Assembly: GCF_001578875.1 (NCBI RefSeq)
Contig: NZ_KQ969507.1
Location: 1-64,000 of the forward strand
Length of the DNA stretch: 64,000 nucleotides
DNA from: Streptococcus sp. DD13
GTDB lineage: Bacteria; Bacillota; Bacilli; Lactobacillales; Streptococcaceae
Reading direction: 5' to 3'
Below, piece after piece: positions 56,701-64,000 of the stretch; position 1 is the first letter of the stretch, and the number at the start of each line of letters is the position of its first letter. A program made the position numbers and the translations under genes. A model generated the notes under the pieces. That model made no database searches and had not been told where the DNA came from. It was given only the letters and a program-made list of their open reading frames with translations.

Positions 56701-58140
56701 GGAGGTGTGCTGAGCCAAAAAGTCTTCTATATCAAGGCACAAGAGGATGGTTCTTATACTTACCAAGGACGAGACGCATTAGGACAGGTGCACACCTATG
56801 AAGAACGGATTTACGTGACGGCGAATGCTGACGGTGGTTTCACGCTCCCAGAAGGAATCGCAATCGCAGATCTTTACTATATCGTAGAGGACTATGCAGG
56901 CAATAGCGATCTGATATCCTTGTCAGAATTGGTAGGGGACCAACATAGTGGTCGGGTACAAGTCATTCTTGCGGATGCAGATACGCATGAACAAGTGGAC
57001 ACCGCCTTTGTCTATCGTGTCAAAAATGCGCAAGGACAATACGTAACAGTAGACAAGTCGAAAGCCATCAATTTCTTGCCGTTTGGTCAGTATGAGATTG
57101 AACTGTTTACCTATAATACAGGTGATCTTCGCTTGAAGAGTGCCAAGGTACTCCCTCTCAACTTGACAGAAGAAAATAGCTTCCAGACGATTGAATTCTT
57201 GGTTAAAGAGGTTACCCTAGCTCCCCTCAGTGTGGTATTTGACCAGGCGGTACCAAAATCCACCACACTGATCCTTGAAGATGAAGATGGCAACTTTGTC
57301 AGTCTCCCAAGTGAAAAATATGGGAAGAACTCCTTCGGCAAGTCTGTTGCGACAGGAGTGTACCGCTTGGTGGCAAGCTTGCCGACCGGTTATGAGCTCT
57401 ATGGGGATATCGATCAGATTTCAGTCCTAGCAGGAAAAACCAATCGTGTCTACTTAAAGGTCGTTTCGAAAGTTTCCTTGCTCTCTTCGATTACGCAGGC
57501 GGACAAGGTCCTCCAGACGGCTGCCTTCTACAATGCCAGCGAATCCCGCAAGGCAGGCTATCAGCTAGCACTGACCAATGCCCAAACAGGCGTAACCAGT
57601 AAGCTCACCCAGGAAGAGGTTGATCAGCTCCTTGCCCAATTAGAAGCTGCTCAAGGACAGCTGGACGGAAAAGAAACCGATATCGTCGCTTTGAAACGAC
57701 GGGTTCAGGACTATGCAGCTTTGACACAGACAGGACGCTACGCGAATGCGAAAGCCAGCAAGCAGCAAGCCTTTGACCGGGCCTTCCAAGCCTTGGCTTT
57801 ACTCTTGACAGCTGACCAAGTCACCCAAAACCAAGTGGACCAAGTCTTAACTCAACTGGATCAAGCCTCTAAAGCCCTAGATGGGAAGGCGACAAACTTT
57901 AGCAGTCTTGAAAAATTGATCCAGAAAGAGGCCAAAGAACAAGAAAAGAACGAAAAGTTCCTCTATGCTTCGGCTAAAGTGAAGGAGGCTTATCTGATCG
58001 CCTTCCAAAAAGCACAAGCAGTTCTCAAGAATCCTGGTGCCAGCCAAGAAGATGTCAAAGAGGCAGTGAATGAACTCAAAGCAGCCAAGAAAAAATTGGA
58101 TGGAAAAAAACCAAAAAAATCCAAAGAAAAACGCGTGTGA
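53722..58140 (+). CDS. Cell-surface subtilase (PrtA/C5a-peptidase-like)
   Basis: 1472-aa secreted S8 protease. YSIRK-type signal (RFSLRKYKFGLASVLLG, residues 5-21) with cleavage near residue 32; Glu/Ser/Thr-rich linker to about 150. Catalytic triad D173 (VIAVIDSGLD), H239 (SSHGMHVTG) and S567 (NGTSMASPHVAG), with a PA insert (about 400-530). Fn3-like domains follow (about 640-1240). The C terminus has three ~70-residue helical repeats each ending in LDGK (about 1255-1460), then KKPKKSKEKRV. No LPXTG motif or membrane anchor is present, so retention may depend on the basic tail. Likely degrades host or environmental proteins. Confidence 0.9.
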   Translation: MKKERFSLRKYKFGLASVLLGSVFVVGNAVAQADELVSSADQVQVVSATGQAEGATTAVTDEEITPSEGGRQETAVTPKTDAATNPQEGTEETSPESSQTEEVGQTPQAAIASSETSEKASDGTEKQSAEISEKSNPTEAVTPKSTSSNEIIHASQSWDLGYKGEGTVIAVIDSGLDLEHDVLRITDVAKAKYKSAAEMDAVKEKAGIDYGKWYSDKVVFAYDYMDADDQIKEQKQSSHGMHVTGIAAGNPSKPISSGEYVFGVAPEAQVMFMRVFSDRSGSTSESIYAKAIRDAVDLGADSINLSLGSVTGSQVNAGSMIQEAVEYARQNGVSVLISAGNSNVYGDGYSQPLAENPDYGTVGNPSTVEGTISVASVNNSVLTTEVMEVIGLEDDVQQNRGKWNFTYAVTNGRFEKGKAYDYVYAGLGQEGDFASLDVKGKIALVQRGMITFGDKVLNALRHGAVGVVVYNNVDGANVTMGLSGEAAQAPAIFISKAYGEALKDHPYKLSFNQNVADVTATDAQKMSAFSSWGVTIDGALKPDVTAPGGYIYSSLNDETYGSMNGTSMASPHVAGVAALVTEYVKKTYPDKAPEEISALVKGLIMSTAKLHVNAETGAYTSPRQQGAGVVDVAAAVSTGLYITGLDGYPSVSMGNVGDSFSFDVVVHNVSQQDRTLKMIVNTDTDQVENGRFTLTPRKLTETVWPEVTIKAGSSETVTVKIDASRFAEELTTLMPNGYFLEGFVRFVDPADDGDVVSLPFIGFRGAFQDLPVAEQPIYNLIRDGKNGFYYTIPADHEIPANAPASYVATGVSKRLVSTGTNSYQGLTLLGSVEQEDGRYLLALDENGQVRFAISPNGDDNQDQIFYRSVFYRTAYNVKAEVYAADDTEWTHPLWESATVDARPNYYDGNPQNPKSYALSNTIWGGEDSQGRLLADGTYVYVIRMTPAVPGAEDQVTRFTIQIDTQKPVITTGYITEKDGQRYFYARAAKDPGNGGVLSQKVFYIKAQEDGSYTYQGRDALGQVHTYEERIYVTANADGGFTLPEGIAIADLYYIVEDYAGNSDLISLSELVGDQHSGRVQVILADADTHEQVDTAFVYRVKNAQGQYVTVDKSKAINFLPFGQYEIELFTYNTGDLRLKSAKVLPLNLTEENSFQTIEFLVKEVTLAPLSVVFDQAVPKSTTLILEDEDGNFVSLPSEKYGKNSFGKSVATGVYRLVASLPTGYELYGDIDQISVLAGKTNRVYLKVVSKVSLLSSITQADKVLQTAAFYNASESRKAGYQLALTNAQTGVTSKLTQEEVDQLLAQLEAAQGQLDGKETDIVALKRRVQDYAALTQTGRYANAKASKQQAFDRAFQALALLLTADQVTQNQVDQVLTQLDQASKALDGKATNFSSLEKLIQKEAKEQEKNEKFLYASAKVKEAYLIAFQKAQAVLKNPGASQEDVKEAVNELKAAKKKLDGKKPKKSKEKRV

Positions 58141-58197
58141 GCCCCTATCAGGATAGTTGCACCATTTCAAGGCTGAATAAAGTCTTGTTTCAATAGA

Positions 58198-58259
58198 AAA
58201 CCACTCTGTGATTTCTCTCTTGATCCTAGTCAAGTTGGGAAATCTACAGGGTGGTTTTT
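58198..58259 (+). terminator. Surface protease terminator
   Basis: AAACCACTCTGT/ACAGGGTGGTTT twelve-base-pair stem with inner GATTTC/GAAATC pairing and T5 tail. The 58260-58328 remainder shows nothing else. Confidence 0.85.
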
Positions 58260-58328
58260 GCGTATTTAAAACAGGCGAGACGAGATTTGTGGCGAGACTG
58301 TCTCCATCAGTCTAACACAAAACCCCTC

Positions 58329-59171
58329 TTAGAGGAGAGGTTGAGATTGTTGTTTTCGATAGTCACTGGGACTGATGTGATAGTAGTGCTTAAAGGTGCT
58401 ACTGAAGTTGAGGGGATCCTTGTATCCGACAGAATAGGCTACTTCAGCAATGGATAGGCTGAGATTTTGGAGGAGTTGGGTAGAGCGGTTCATCTTCACA
58501 TGCAAGATATAGTCTTTAATAGAATAACCGGTCTCTTCCTTAAAAATCTTATAGAGATAGGAACGGCTGAGGGAGAGGTTCTCAGCGATATCTGCTACCT
58601 TCAAAGGGGAGCCATATTGAGCATGAATCATTTTCATTGCTTGCTGGACATAGCTATGGGCGATGTGCTTGGATTCGGAGAGCTCCTTTTGAGGAAATTC
58701 TTCGATCAAGTGGCCCAGAAGCTTATGCAGTTCGCCGATGAGGAAAAGCTCTCGGATGACACCGTGACCGTGGCGGGCCTGGCGGGCGATAGCCATCATG
58801 TCTTCCAAGATCTGAGATTCTTGAGAAGAGTGCAGATAGTAGTGATCTAGGAGTGTGCTTTGCCGCAAGAAGCTCTCTACCCGTGAACCGCTAAAACCAA
58901 CCCAAATATAGGCCCAAGGCTCTTTTGCATCAGCCTGATAAAAGGTGAGCTTGTCCTTAGGAAGTACAAAGATGTCCCCTTCTTGAAGAAGCGTTGTTTG
59001 CCCATCGATCATGAAGGTTCCCTTGCCGTTTAGGATGAAATGGAGGACGTAATTATCCCGGATGGTAGGTCCAAAAGAGTAGTTGCGAGCACATACTTCT
59101 GCTCCATAATGGTCAACATTTAAGTCGAAATGTTGGCTATCAAACTCGTCATAGGCATTTAGAATATTCAA
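58329..59171 (-). CDS. msmR: AraC-family activator of the msm operon
   Basis: 280 aa: N-terminal cupin sugar-binding domain (about residues 20-150, FILNGKGTFMIDG-like) and C-terminal double helix-turn-helix (about 175-275; VADIAENLSLSRSYLYKIFK and SIAEVAYSVGYKDPLNFSS). TTG start at 59171 set by GAGGAGG eight bases before it. Divergent from aga; its promoter is an extended TGG-TATAAT (59201-59196). Expected to sense melibiose or a galactoside and activate aga-msmEFG. Confidence 0.88.
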   Translation of the reverse strand: MNILNAYDEFDSQHFDLNVDHYGAEVCARNYSFGPTIRDNYVLHFILNGKGTFMIDGQTTLLQEGDIFVLPKDKLTFYQADAKEPWAYIWVGFSGSRVESFLRQSTLLDHYYLHSSQESQILEDMMAIARQARHGHGVIRELFLIGELHKLLGHLIEEFPQKELSESKHIAHSYVQQAMKMIHAQYGSPLKVADIAENLSLSRSYLYKIFKEETGYSIKDYILHVKMNRSTQLLQNLSLSIAEVAYSVGYKDPLNFSSTFKHYYHISPSDYRKQQSQPLL

Positions 59172-59228
59172 TGACTGTCCTCCTCAATAGGAAACATTAT
59201 ACCATATTTACAGAACAAAAACCTATTC

Positions 59229-59254
59229 TTGAAATCGTTTTAGCTTGGTAAAAT
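59229..59254 (+). promoter_or_regulatory. aga-msm promoter with cre-like site
   Basis: TTGAAATCGTTTTAGC overlaps the -35 region and resembles a CcpA site (TGAAATCGTTTTAG, 59230-59243, the last two positions off consensus). TAAAAT -10 at 59249-59254 is only 14 bp from TTGAAA, so activation by MsmR is probably needed. Confidence 0.55.
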
Positions 59255-59285
59255 AAGGTCAAGATTAAGAAAAGGAGAAGACGAC

Positions 59286-61451
59286 GTGATACGTTACCAA
59301 GAGCAAGAAGGTCTCTTTCACTTGCAGGCAGCAGAATTTTCCTACATCCTGCAGGTCCTGGATAGCCGACATCTCGTACACCGTTACTTTGGTAAAAAAA
59401 TCAACCATTTCGATGCGAGCAATACCATAGTTTACCTGGATCGTTCCTTCTCACCAAGTCCTTTTGCAGGGAACCGAACTTTTTCCCTGGATACCCTGCC
59501 ACAGGAATACAGCAGCAATGGCTTAGGTGATTTTCGAACAGCAGCCATTGATTTACGCAGTGCATTTGGAACTGCTTTGGATCTCAAGTACAAGGGACAT
59601 CGTATCTTTAAAGGGAAAAAATCTTTATCTGGTCTACCAGCTAGCTTTGGCGACGAAGAGTCGGTCGAGACGTTAGAGATTGATCTCTACGATGAGTTAA
59701 CCGAGGTCACGGTGACCTTGTCTTACAGTGTCTTTCCAGTAGCCAACTATCTGGCTCGCTCCGCTAACATCCAAACGGGTAGCCATCCGGCACAAATCGA
59801 GAAGGCCTTGTCCTTTACCCTTGATTTACCGCACATGGATGTTCATGTTCATACGTTGACGGGTCGCTACGCTTTTGAAAAAGAATGGACGGTAACCCCA
59901 CTGCCTTTTGGGAAATACAGTATTGGGAGTATTCGAGGGGCGTCTAGTCACTCCCGAACCCCCTTCATCGCTTTAGCGGATAAGGATGTGACAGAAGACC
60001 ATGGTCAAGTCTACTCGGCACACCTGGTCTACAGCGGGAATTTTACGGCTTTTGCGGAAGCAACCCCGCTTCATACGACCCGGTGGGGGATGGGGCTGAA
60101 TGATGAGCAATTCAGCTGGTCTCTCGGAGTAAACGATGCGTTTCAAACGCCAGAAGCTCTCCTCTCCTACACGGATAAGGGGTTGACAGGGATGACCCAG
60201 ACTAGCCATGACTTTATTAAGAATCATCTCAGCCGTAGTCCCTTTACCAAGCAAGAACGTCCCATTCTGATCAACAACTGGGAGGCGACCTACTTCCACT
60301 TCAAAGAAGAGAAATTGTTGGAATTGGCTAAGGTTGCCAGCCAATCAGGTATTGAACTCTTTGTTCTCGATGATGGCTGGTTTGGGAATCGGAACAACGA
60401 TGAAAGCTCTTTAGGCGACTGGATGGTGAATAAGCAAAAATTGCCACATGGCCTGGATGGCCTGGCTCATGCGGTCAATAATCTGGGTATGGAGTTTGGC
60501 TTATGGTTTGAGCCTGAGATGATTTCGGTGGATTCAGACCTCTATCGTAGCCATCCTGACTGGGCCATTCGGACAAGTGGCAGGGACCATACATACAGCC
60601 GAGAGCAATTGGTGCTAGACTTATCCCAGGAAGTTGTTTGTGATTATATTGTAGAAGCTGTCGGCAAGGTTTTGAACTCAGCCAATATCACCTATGTCAA
60701 ATGGGATATGAATCGCAATATCACTAATATCCCAGAAGGTTTAGCCAACGATAAAAAACATGAGTTTTACCATCGTTATATGCTAGGGCTCTATAGTGTC
60801 TTCGACCGCTTGACAAGTCGTTTTCCACATGTTCTCTTTGAGTCTTGTGCAGGCGGGGGTGGTCGTAATGACCTGGGTGTCCTTTACTACATGCCCCAGG
60901 CTTGGGCGAGTGACAATACGGACGCGATCGGTCGTTTGTCGATTCAAGAAGGGACGAGCCTCATCTATCCCGTGGTTTCGATGGGCTCCCACGTTTCAGC
61001 CGTACCTAACCATCAGGTTGGGCGGATTACTCCCTTTTCTACCCGGGGGAATGTCGCGATGATGGGCAATCTGGGATATGAACTGGATTTAACTTTCTTA
61101 TCAGAGGACGAATTGGCAGAAGTAGCAGAGCAGACTGCTACCTACAAGACTATTCGTCAGACGGTGCAATTTGGCAAACTCTATCGCCTTAAAAAGACAG
61201 CGAATACTTATGCTTGCAACTATGTTGCTGAGGATCAAAGTCAAGCGGTCTTTACCTATGTGAAAGTCCTGTCTCAACCAGAGGCACCGCTCATTCAGGT
61301 CCGTCTAAAAGGACTGGATCCTGGTGCCCGCTACCATTGTCCAAATCTGGACGCGGTCTTCTACGGAGACGAGCTGATGAACGTCGGCTTGACGATGCCG
61401 TTTGTCCAAAAAGATTACTATAGTGTTCAATATATTTTCAATAAACTTTAG
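59286..61451 (+). CDS. aga: Alpha-galactosidase (GH36)
   Basis: 721-aa cytoplasmic glycosidase that hydrolyses melibiose and raffinose. N-terminal beta-supersandwich, then a TIM barrel with FVLDDGWFG, the nucleophile Asp in YVKWDMNRN and the acid/base Asp in QAWASDNTDAI; substrate-site FESCAGGGGRNDLG. GTG start behind AAAAGGAGAAG. First gene of the operon. Confidence 0.95.
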   Translation: MIRYQEQEGLFHLQAAEFSYILQVLDSRHLVHRYFGKKINHFDASNTIVYLDRSFSPSPFAGNRTFSLDTLPQEYSSNGLGDFRTAAIDLRSAFGTALDLKYKGHRIFKGKKSLSGLPASFGDEESVETLEIDLYDELTEVTVTLSYSVFPVANYLARSANIQTGSHPAQIEKALSFTLDLPHMDVHVHTLTGRYAFEKEWTVTPLPFGKYSIGSIRGASSHSRTPFIALADKDVTEDHGQVYSAHLVYSGNFTAFAEATPLHTTRWGMGLNDEQFSWSLGVNDAFQTPEALLSYTDKGLTGMTQTSHDFIKNHLSRSPFTKQERPILINNWEATYFHFKEEKLLELAKVASQSGIELFVLDDGWFGNRNNDESSLGDWMVNKQKLPHGLDGLAHAVNNLGMEFGLWFEPEMISVDSDLYRSHPDWAIRTSGRDHTYSREQLVLDLSQEVVCDYIVEAVGKVLNSANITYVKWDMNRNITNIPEGLANDKKHEFYHRYMLGLYSVFDRLTSRFPHVLFESCAGGGGRNDLGVLYYMPQAWASDNTDAIGRLSIQEGTSLIYPVVSMGSHVSAVPNHQVGRITPFSTRGNVAMMGNLGYELDLTFLSEDELAEVAEQTATYKTIRQTVQFGKLYRLKKTANTYACNYVAEDQSQAVFTYVKVLSQPEAPLIQVRLKGLDPGARYHCPNLDAVFYGDELMNVGLTMPFVQKDYYSVQYIFNKL

Positions 61452-61460
61452 GAGGATTGT

Positions 61461-62699
61461 ATGAAACTCAAAACGTATCTAAAAGGTGCAGCGCTTGTTG
61501 CGATGGCCACTTTCCTTGCAGCATGTGGAAATACTGCAAGCGGTGGTAAAACAGAGATTGAGTTTTTCTCGCAAAAGCCAGAAATGCAAGCTACCTTGCA
61601 AGAAATTGTGGATGATTACAACAAATCACAGGACGATGTCACCGTAAAATTGACGAGCGTTCCAGATGCTGGAAAAGTACTTAAAACCCGTATTTCAAAT
61701 GGTGAGGCACCAGATGTCATCAACATCTACCCACAAAATGCAGACTTCAAAGGCTGGGCAGCGGATGGCCAATTTGTCGATCTGACCTCTGAAAAGGAGA
61801 TTTTGAATCAATTGAATGACGGTGCAGCTCAAACCTATGCAGTCAATGATAAGATTTACAACATCCCGTTGACAACCAATGTGTCTGGTATCTACTACAA
61901 CAAGGATGCGTTCAAAAAATTGGGAATCGAGGTTCCGAAAACCTTAGCGGAATTCCAAGAAATTGTTGCAAAAATTAAAGCGGATGGGCAAACACCATTT
62001 GCCGAAGCGCTAGGAGATGCATGGACCTTCAATGGTTATGCTCAATTAGCCTGGATCCAATCTGCTGGCAGTGCAAAAGCAGCCAACGACTACCTACGGT
62101 TTAGCAGTAAGGGAGCTATCTCCGCAAGCGACAAAGTGACCAAAAATGTAGGAGCTTACTTGGATCTTCTAGCTGGCAATGGTCAAAAGAACTCTGACGG
62201 AGCACTTTATGCAGACACCGTCGCAGCCTTTGCATCAGGAGATGCCCTAATGATGGCAAACGGGTCATGGGCCTTGCCTGTGATCAAGCAACAAAATCCG
62301 AACTTTGAAGTTGGATTCTTTGCAATGCCTGGTTTGACCTCAGATGCTCCTGCTATGACAGTGGGTGCAGCAGATATGGCAGTTTCCATCTCAGCAGAAT
62401 CCAAGAACGTAAATGCAGCGAAAGATTTTGTCAAATACCTTAGCTCCGCAAAGGCTATGCAAAAATACTATGACGTAGATGGCTCTCCAACTGCTGTAAA
62501 AGGGGTTGAAACAGAAGGTAAATTCAAGGAAATTGCAGATGTTGCTGCCCTAGCCTTTACCGACCAACAAGCCGTATGGTTGCAATCCGAATGGACTTCA
62601 GAAGAAACCTTCTGGAATGCGAATGTTTCTTATATCAAGAGCAAAGATTTGACCGCTTATACGGAAGCACTAAACACTTTCTTTGACACTATGAAATAG
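61461..62699 (+). CDS. msmE: Sugar-binding lipoprotein of the multiple-sugar ABC importer
   Basis: 412-aa family 1 extracellular solute-binding protein. Signal peptide with lipobox FLAAC (Cys about residue 22); typical ITxxSxxPExxxxLQ-like start (IEFFSQKPEMQATLQEIV), TNVSGIYYNKDAFKKLGI and the late ADMAVSISAES segment. Captures raffinose-family sugars for MsmF/G. Ten bases after aga. Confidence 0.92.
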   Translation: MKLKTYLKGAALVAMATFLAACGNTASGGKTEIEFFSQKPEMQATLQEIVDDYNKSQDDVTVKLTSVPDAGKVLKTRISNGEAPDVINIYPQNADFKGWAADGQFVDLTSEKEILNQLNDGAAQTYAVNDKIYNIPLTTNVSGIYYNKDAFKKLGIEVPKTLAEFQEIVAKIKADGQTPFAEALGDAWTFNGYAQLAWIQSAGSAKAANDYLRFSSKGAISASDKVTKNVGAYLDLLAGNGQKNSDGALYADTVAAFASGDALMMANGSWALPVIKQQNPNFEVGFFAMPGLTSDAPAMTVGAADMAVSISAESKNVNAAKDFVKYLSSAKAMQKYYDVDGSPTAVKGVETEGKFKEIADVAALAFTDQQAVWLQSEWTSEETFWNANVSYIKSKDLTAYTEALNTFFDTMK

Positions 62700-62737
62700 G
62701 CAGATGACGTCCTATCTCTTGAACTAAATATTTGAAT

Positions 62738-62772
62738 GGCAAGAGTCTGGCATACCCTCCGGACTCTTTGCC
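62738..62772 (+). other. Hairpin between msmE and msmF
   Basis: GGCAAGAGTC pairs with GACTCTTTGCC (one bulge), with no T tail. Such hairpins after binding-protein genes stabilise the upstream mRNA or attenuate read-through, allowing more receptor than permease. Confidence 0.55.
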
Positions 62773-62791
62773 TTACTATAGGAGGACACAA

Positions 62792-63664
62792 ATGAACAAA
62801 CGTGGTTTTGTCAATACCTATTGGCCCTTTATATTTGTAGCTATTCCAATTATTTTACAGTTGGTATTCTTCTTTTATCCTTTGGTAAATGGGATTATCT
62901 ACTCCTTGACAGACTGGACAGGACTCACACGGAACTACAACTTTATTGGATTGGACAACTATCTAAAGATTTTTCAAGATGGGGCTTTCTACCAAAGCTT
63001 AGGCTTTACCATCCTATTTACAATAGGTCTTGTGGTGGGAGAGATTGTGATTGGAGTTTGGATTGCGACCCTTTTGAACCGTAAAATTCGGGCAGTTGGT
63101 TTCTTTCGGACCTGGTATTTCTTTCCAGCCGTACTCTCTACTGTGACGATTGGCTTGATTTTTAGTCAGCTATTTAACTACGGCTTACCCCAAATCGGGG
63201 AGTTGCTGAAAATTGATTGGTTGAGTTCTAACCTGCTCTTTCAAAAGGGAACTGTTTTTCTTTCTGTACTCTTTGTGGCTCTCTGGCAGGGTCTTGCCAT
63301 GCCGGTCGTGATCCTTTTAGCTGGCTTGCAATCAATCCCAGAAGAAGTCAAAGAGGCAGCTGCAATTGATGGAGCGAGTAAATCCCAACAATTTTTCCAA
63401 ATTGAATTGCCTTTCCTCTTGCCATCGATTTCTATGGTCTTTATTCTAGCGATGAAATCTGGTTTGACGGCCTTTGATTTGATTTATGCCTTGACTAGCG
63501 GTGGCCCTGATGGGGCGACCAAATCACTGGGACTTTTGGTTTACGACAATGCCTTTACCAACAACCAATTTGGCTATGCCAATGCCTTAGCTGTCGTCCT
63601 TTTTGTGATTATCGCTGTGATTTCTATTGTACAAATTAGCCTGTCTAGACGGTATGAAGTGTGA
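62792..63664 (+). CDS. msmF: Sugar ABC importer permease MsmF
   Basis: 290 aa, six membrane segments, MalF-type. The ATPase-contact (EAA) loop is EEVKEAAAIDGASKSQQFFQIELP. ATG at 62792 behind ATAGGAGGAC; upstream in-frame codons span the hairpin. Works with MsmG and MsmE; the ATPase (MsmK type) is not in the window. Confidence 0.93.
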   Translation: MNKRGFVNTYWPFIFVAIPIILQLVFFFYPLVNGIIYSLTDWTGLTRNYNFIGLDNYLKIFQDGAFYQSLGFTILFTIGLVVGEIVIGVWIATLLNRKIRAVGFFRTWYFFPAVLSTVTIGLIFSQLFNYGLPQIGELLKIDWLSSNLLFQKGTVFLSVLFVALWQGLAMPVVILLAGLQSIPEEVKEAAAIDGASKSQQFFQIELPFLLPSISMVFILAMKSGLTAFDLIYALTSGGPDGATKSLGLLVYDNAFTNNQFGYANALAVVLFVIIAVISIVQISLSRRYEV

Positions 63665-63675
63665 GGTGTCTCAAG

Positions 63676-64000
63676 ATGAAATTGAAAAAACAAAGGAATA
63701 TCCATGCCTATACAGTATTGATTGCTGGAATCCTCCTCATGTTGATTCCGCTTGCAGTGACGATTATTAGTTCTTTCAAGACGACCCGGGAGATCACGGG
63801 GAACTTCTTTGGATTGCCTGAAACGTGGACGCTGTCTAACTACGAACGTCTCTTTCGTGATGGGATCATCCAGTATTTTGGAAATTCCGCTTTTCTAACG
63901 ATTGGAAGTGTTGCCTTGATTATCTTGGTGATTCCGATGGCTGCCTTTGCCATTGCGCGTCATATGGGTCGTCGTAAGATTTTTGTCATCATGTATACCC
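63676..64000 (+). CDS. msmG: Sugar ABC importer permease MsmG (partial)
   Basis: First 108 codons of a MalG-type permease, cut by the window end. N-terminal membrane segment (YTVLIAGILLMLIPLAVTII), the SSFKTTREI motif and ETWTLSNYERLF are typical. ATG at 63676 behind TGAGGTGTC. Confidence 0.9.
   Translation, partial: MKLKKQRNIHAYTVLIAGILLMLIPLAVTIISSFKTTREITGNFFGLPETWTLSNYERLFRDGIIQYFGNSAFLTIGSVALIILVIPMAAFAIARHMGRRKIFVIMYT

Overview
The window is a low-GC Firmicute chromosome, almost certainly a viridans Streptococcus of the mitis/sanguinis type. This rests on the zinc-uptake operon adcRCBA behind a large tRNA cluster, pnp-cysE-cysS-mrnC, rplM-rpsI, gpsA-galU, dut-radA-carbonic anhydrase, the msm raffinose/melibiose locus, a YSIRK-type surface subtilase, and TATGGTATAAT-like extended -10 promoters. 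I cannot fix the species from sequence alone.

Layout. 1-540: end of a tRNA cluster (Phe, Tyr, Trp, His, Gln, Leu). 551-4034: adcRCBA behind a perfect AdcR operator. 4467-10499: tyrS diverging from a class A PBP, the small SRP RNA gene, and pgi. 10676-18371: complete L-ascorbate (ula) locus with a PRD regulator and ulaG; ulaF carries a one-base frameshift in a G tract. 18640-20436: pepF. 20690-21560: tandem array of ~111-126-bp units containing covarying hairpins, just before pnp. 21604-31854: pnp, cysE, a small membrane protein, a decayed nucleoside phosphorylase gene, a DHFR-like protein, cysS, mrnC, an aromatic-acid-exporter-like protein, rlmB, degV, and rplM-rpsI behind an L13 leader.

31855-43750 is accessory DNA stacked behind rpsI. 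The last ~16 codons of rpsI recur three more times (about 35.52, 41.63 and 43.48 kb), and the adjoining terminator block recurs four times. This is the signature of repeated tyrosine-recombinase integration at the rpsI 3' end. The copies delimit three modules: (1) a very AT-rich ABC exporter operon headed by a 67-aa gene and followed by a possible glycosyltransferase stump; (2) an integrase remnant, two small unknown genes, a Sau3AI-like GATC restriction-modification pair and two unknown genes, one with a possible PD-(D/E)xK nuclease signature; (3) an AAA/DUF4143 ATPase. None of the modules now carries an intact integrase, so the block looks immobilised.

43816-58140: core DNA resumes with a Ser-rich lipoprotein, the N-acetyl-diaminopimelate branch of lysine synthesis (dapH, dapL-like), 5-FTHF cyclo-ligase, rhomboid, gpsA-galU, dut-radA, beta-carbonic anhydrase, an AIM24 protein and the large surface subtilase. 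58329-64000: msmR diverging from aga-msmE-msmF-msmG (cut by the window end). Four copies of a ~173-bp structured intergenic repeat occur; all three full copies lie between convergent genes, where they probably act as bidirectional terminators.
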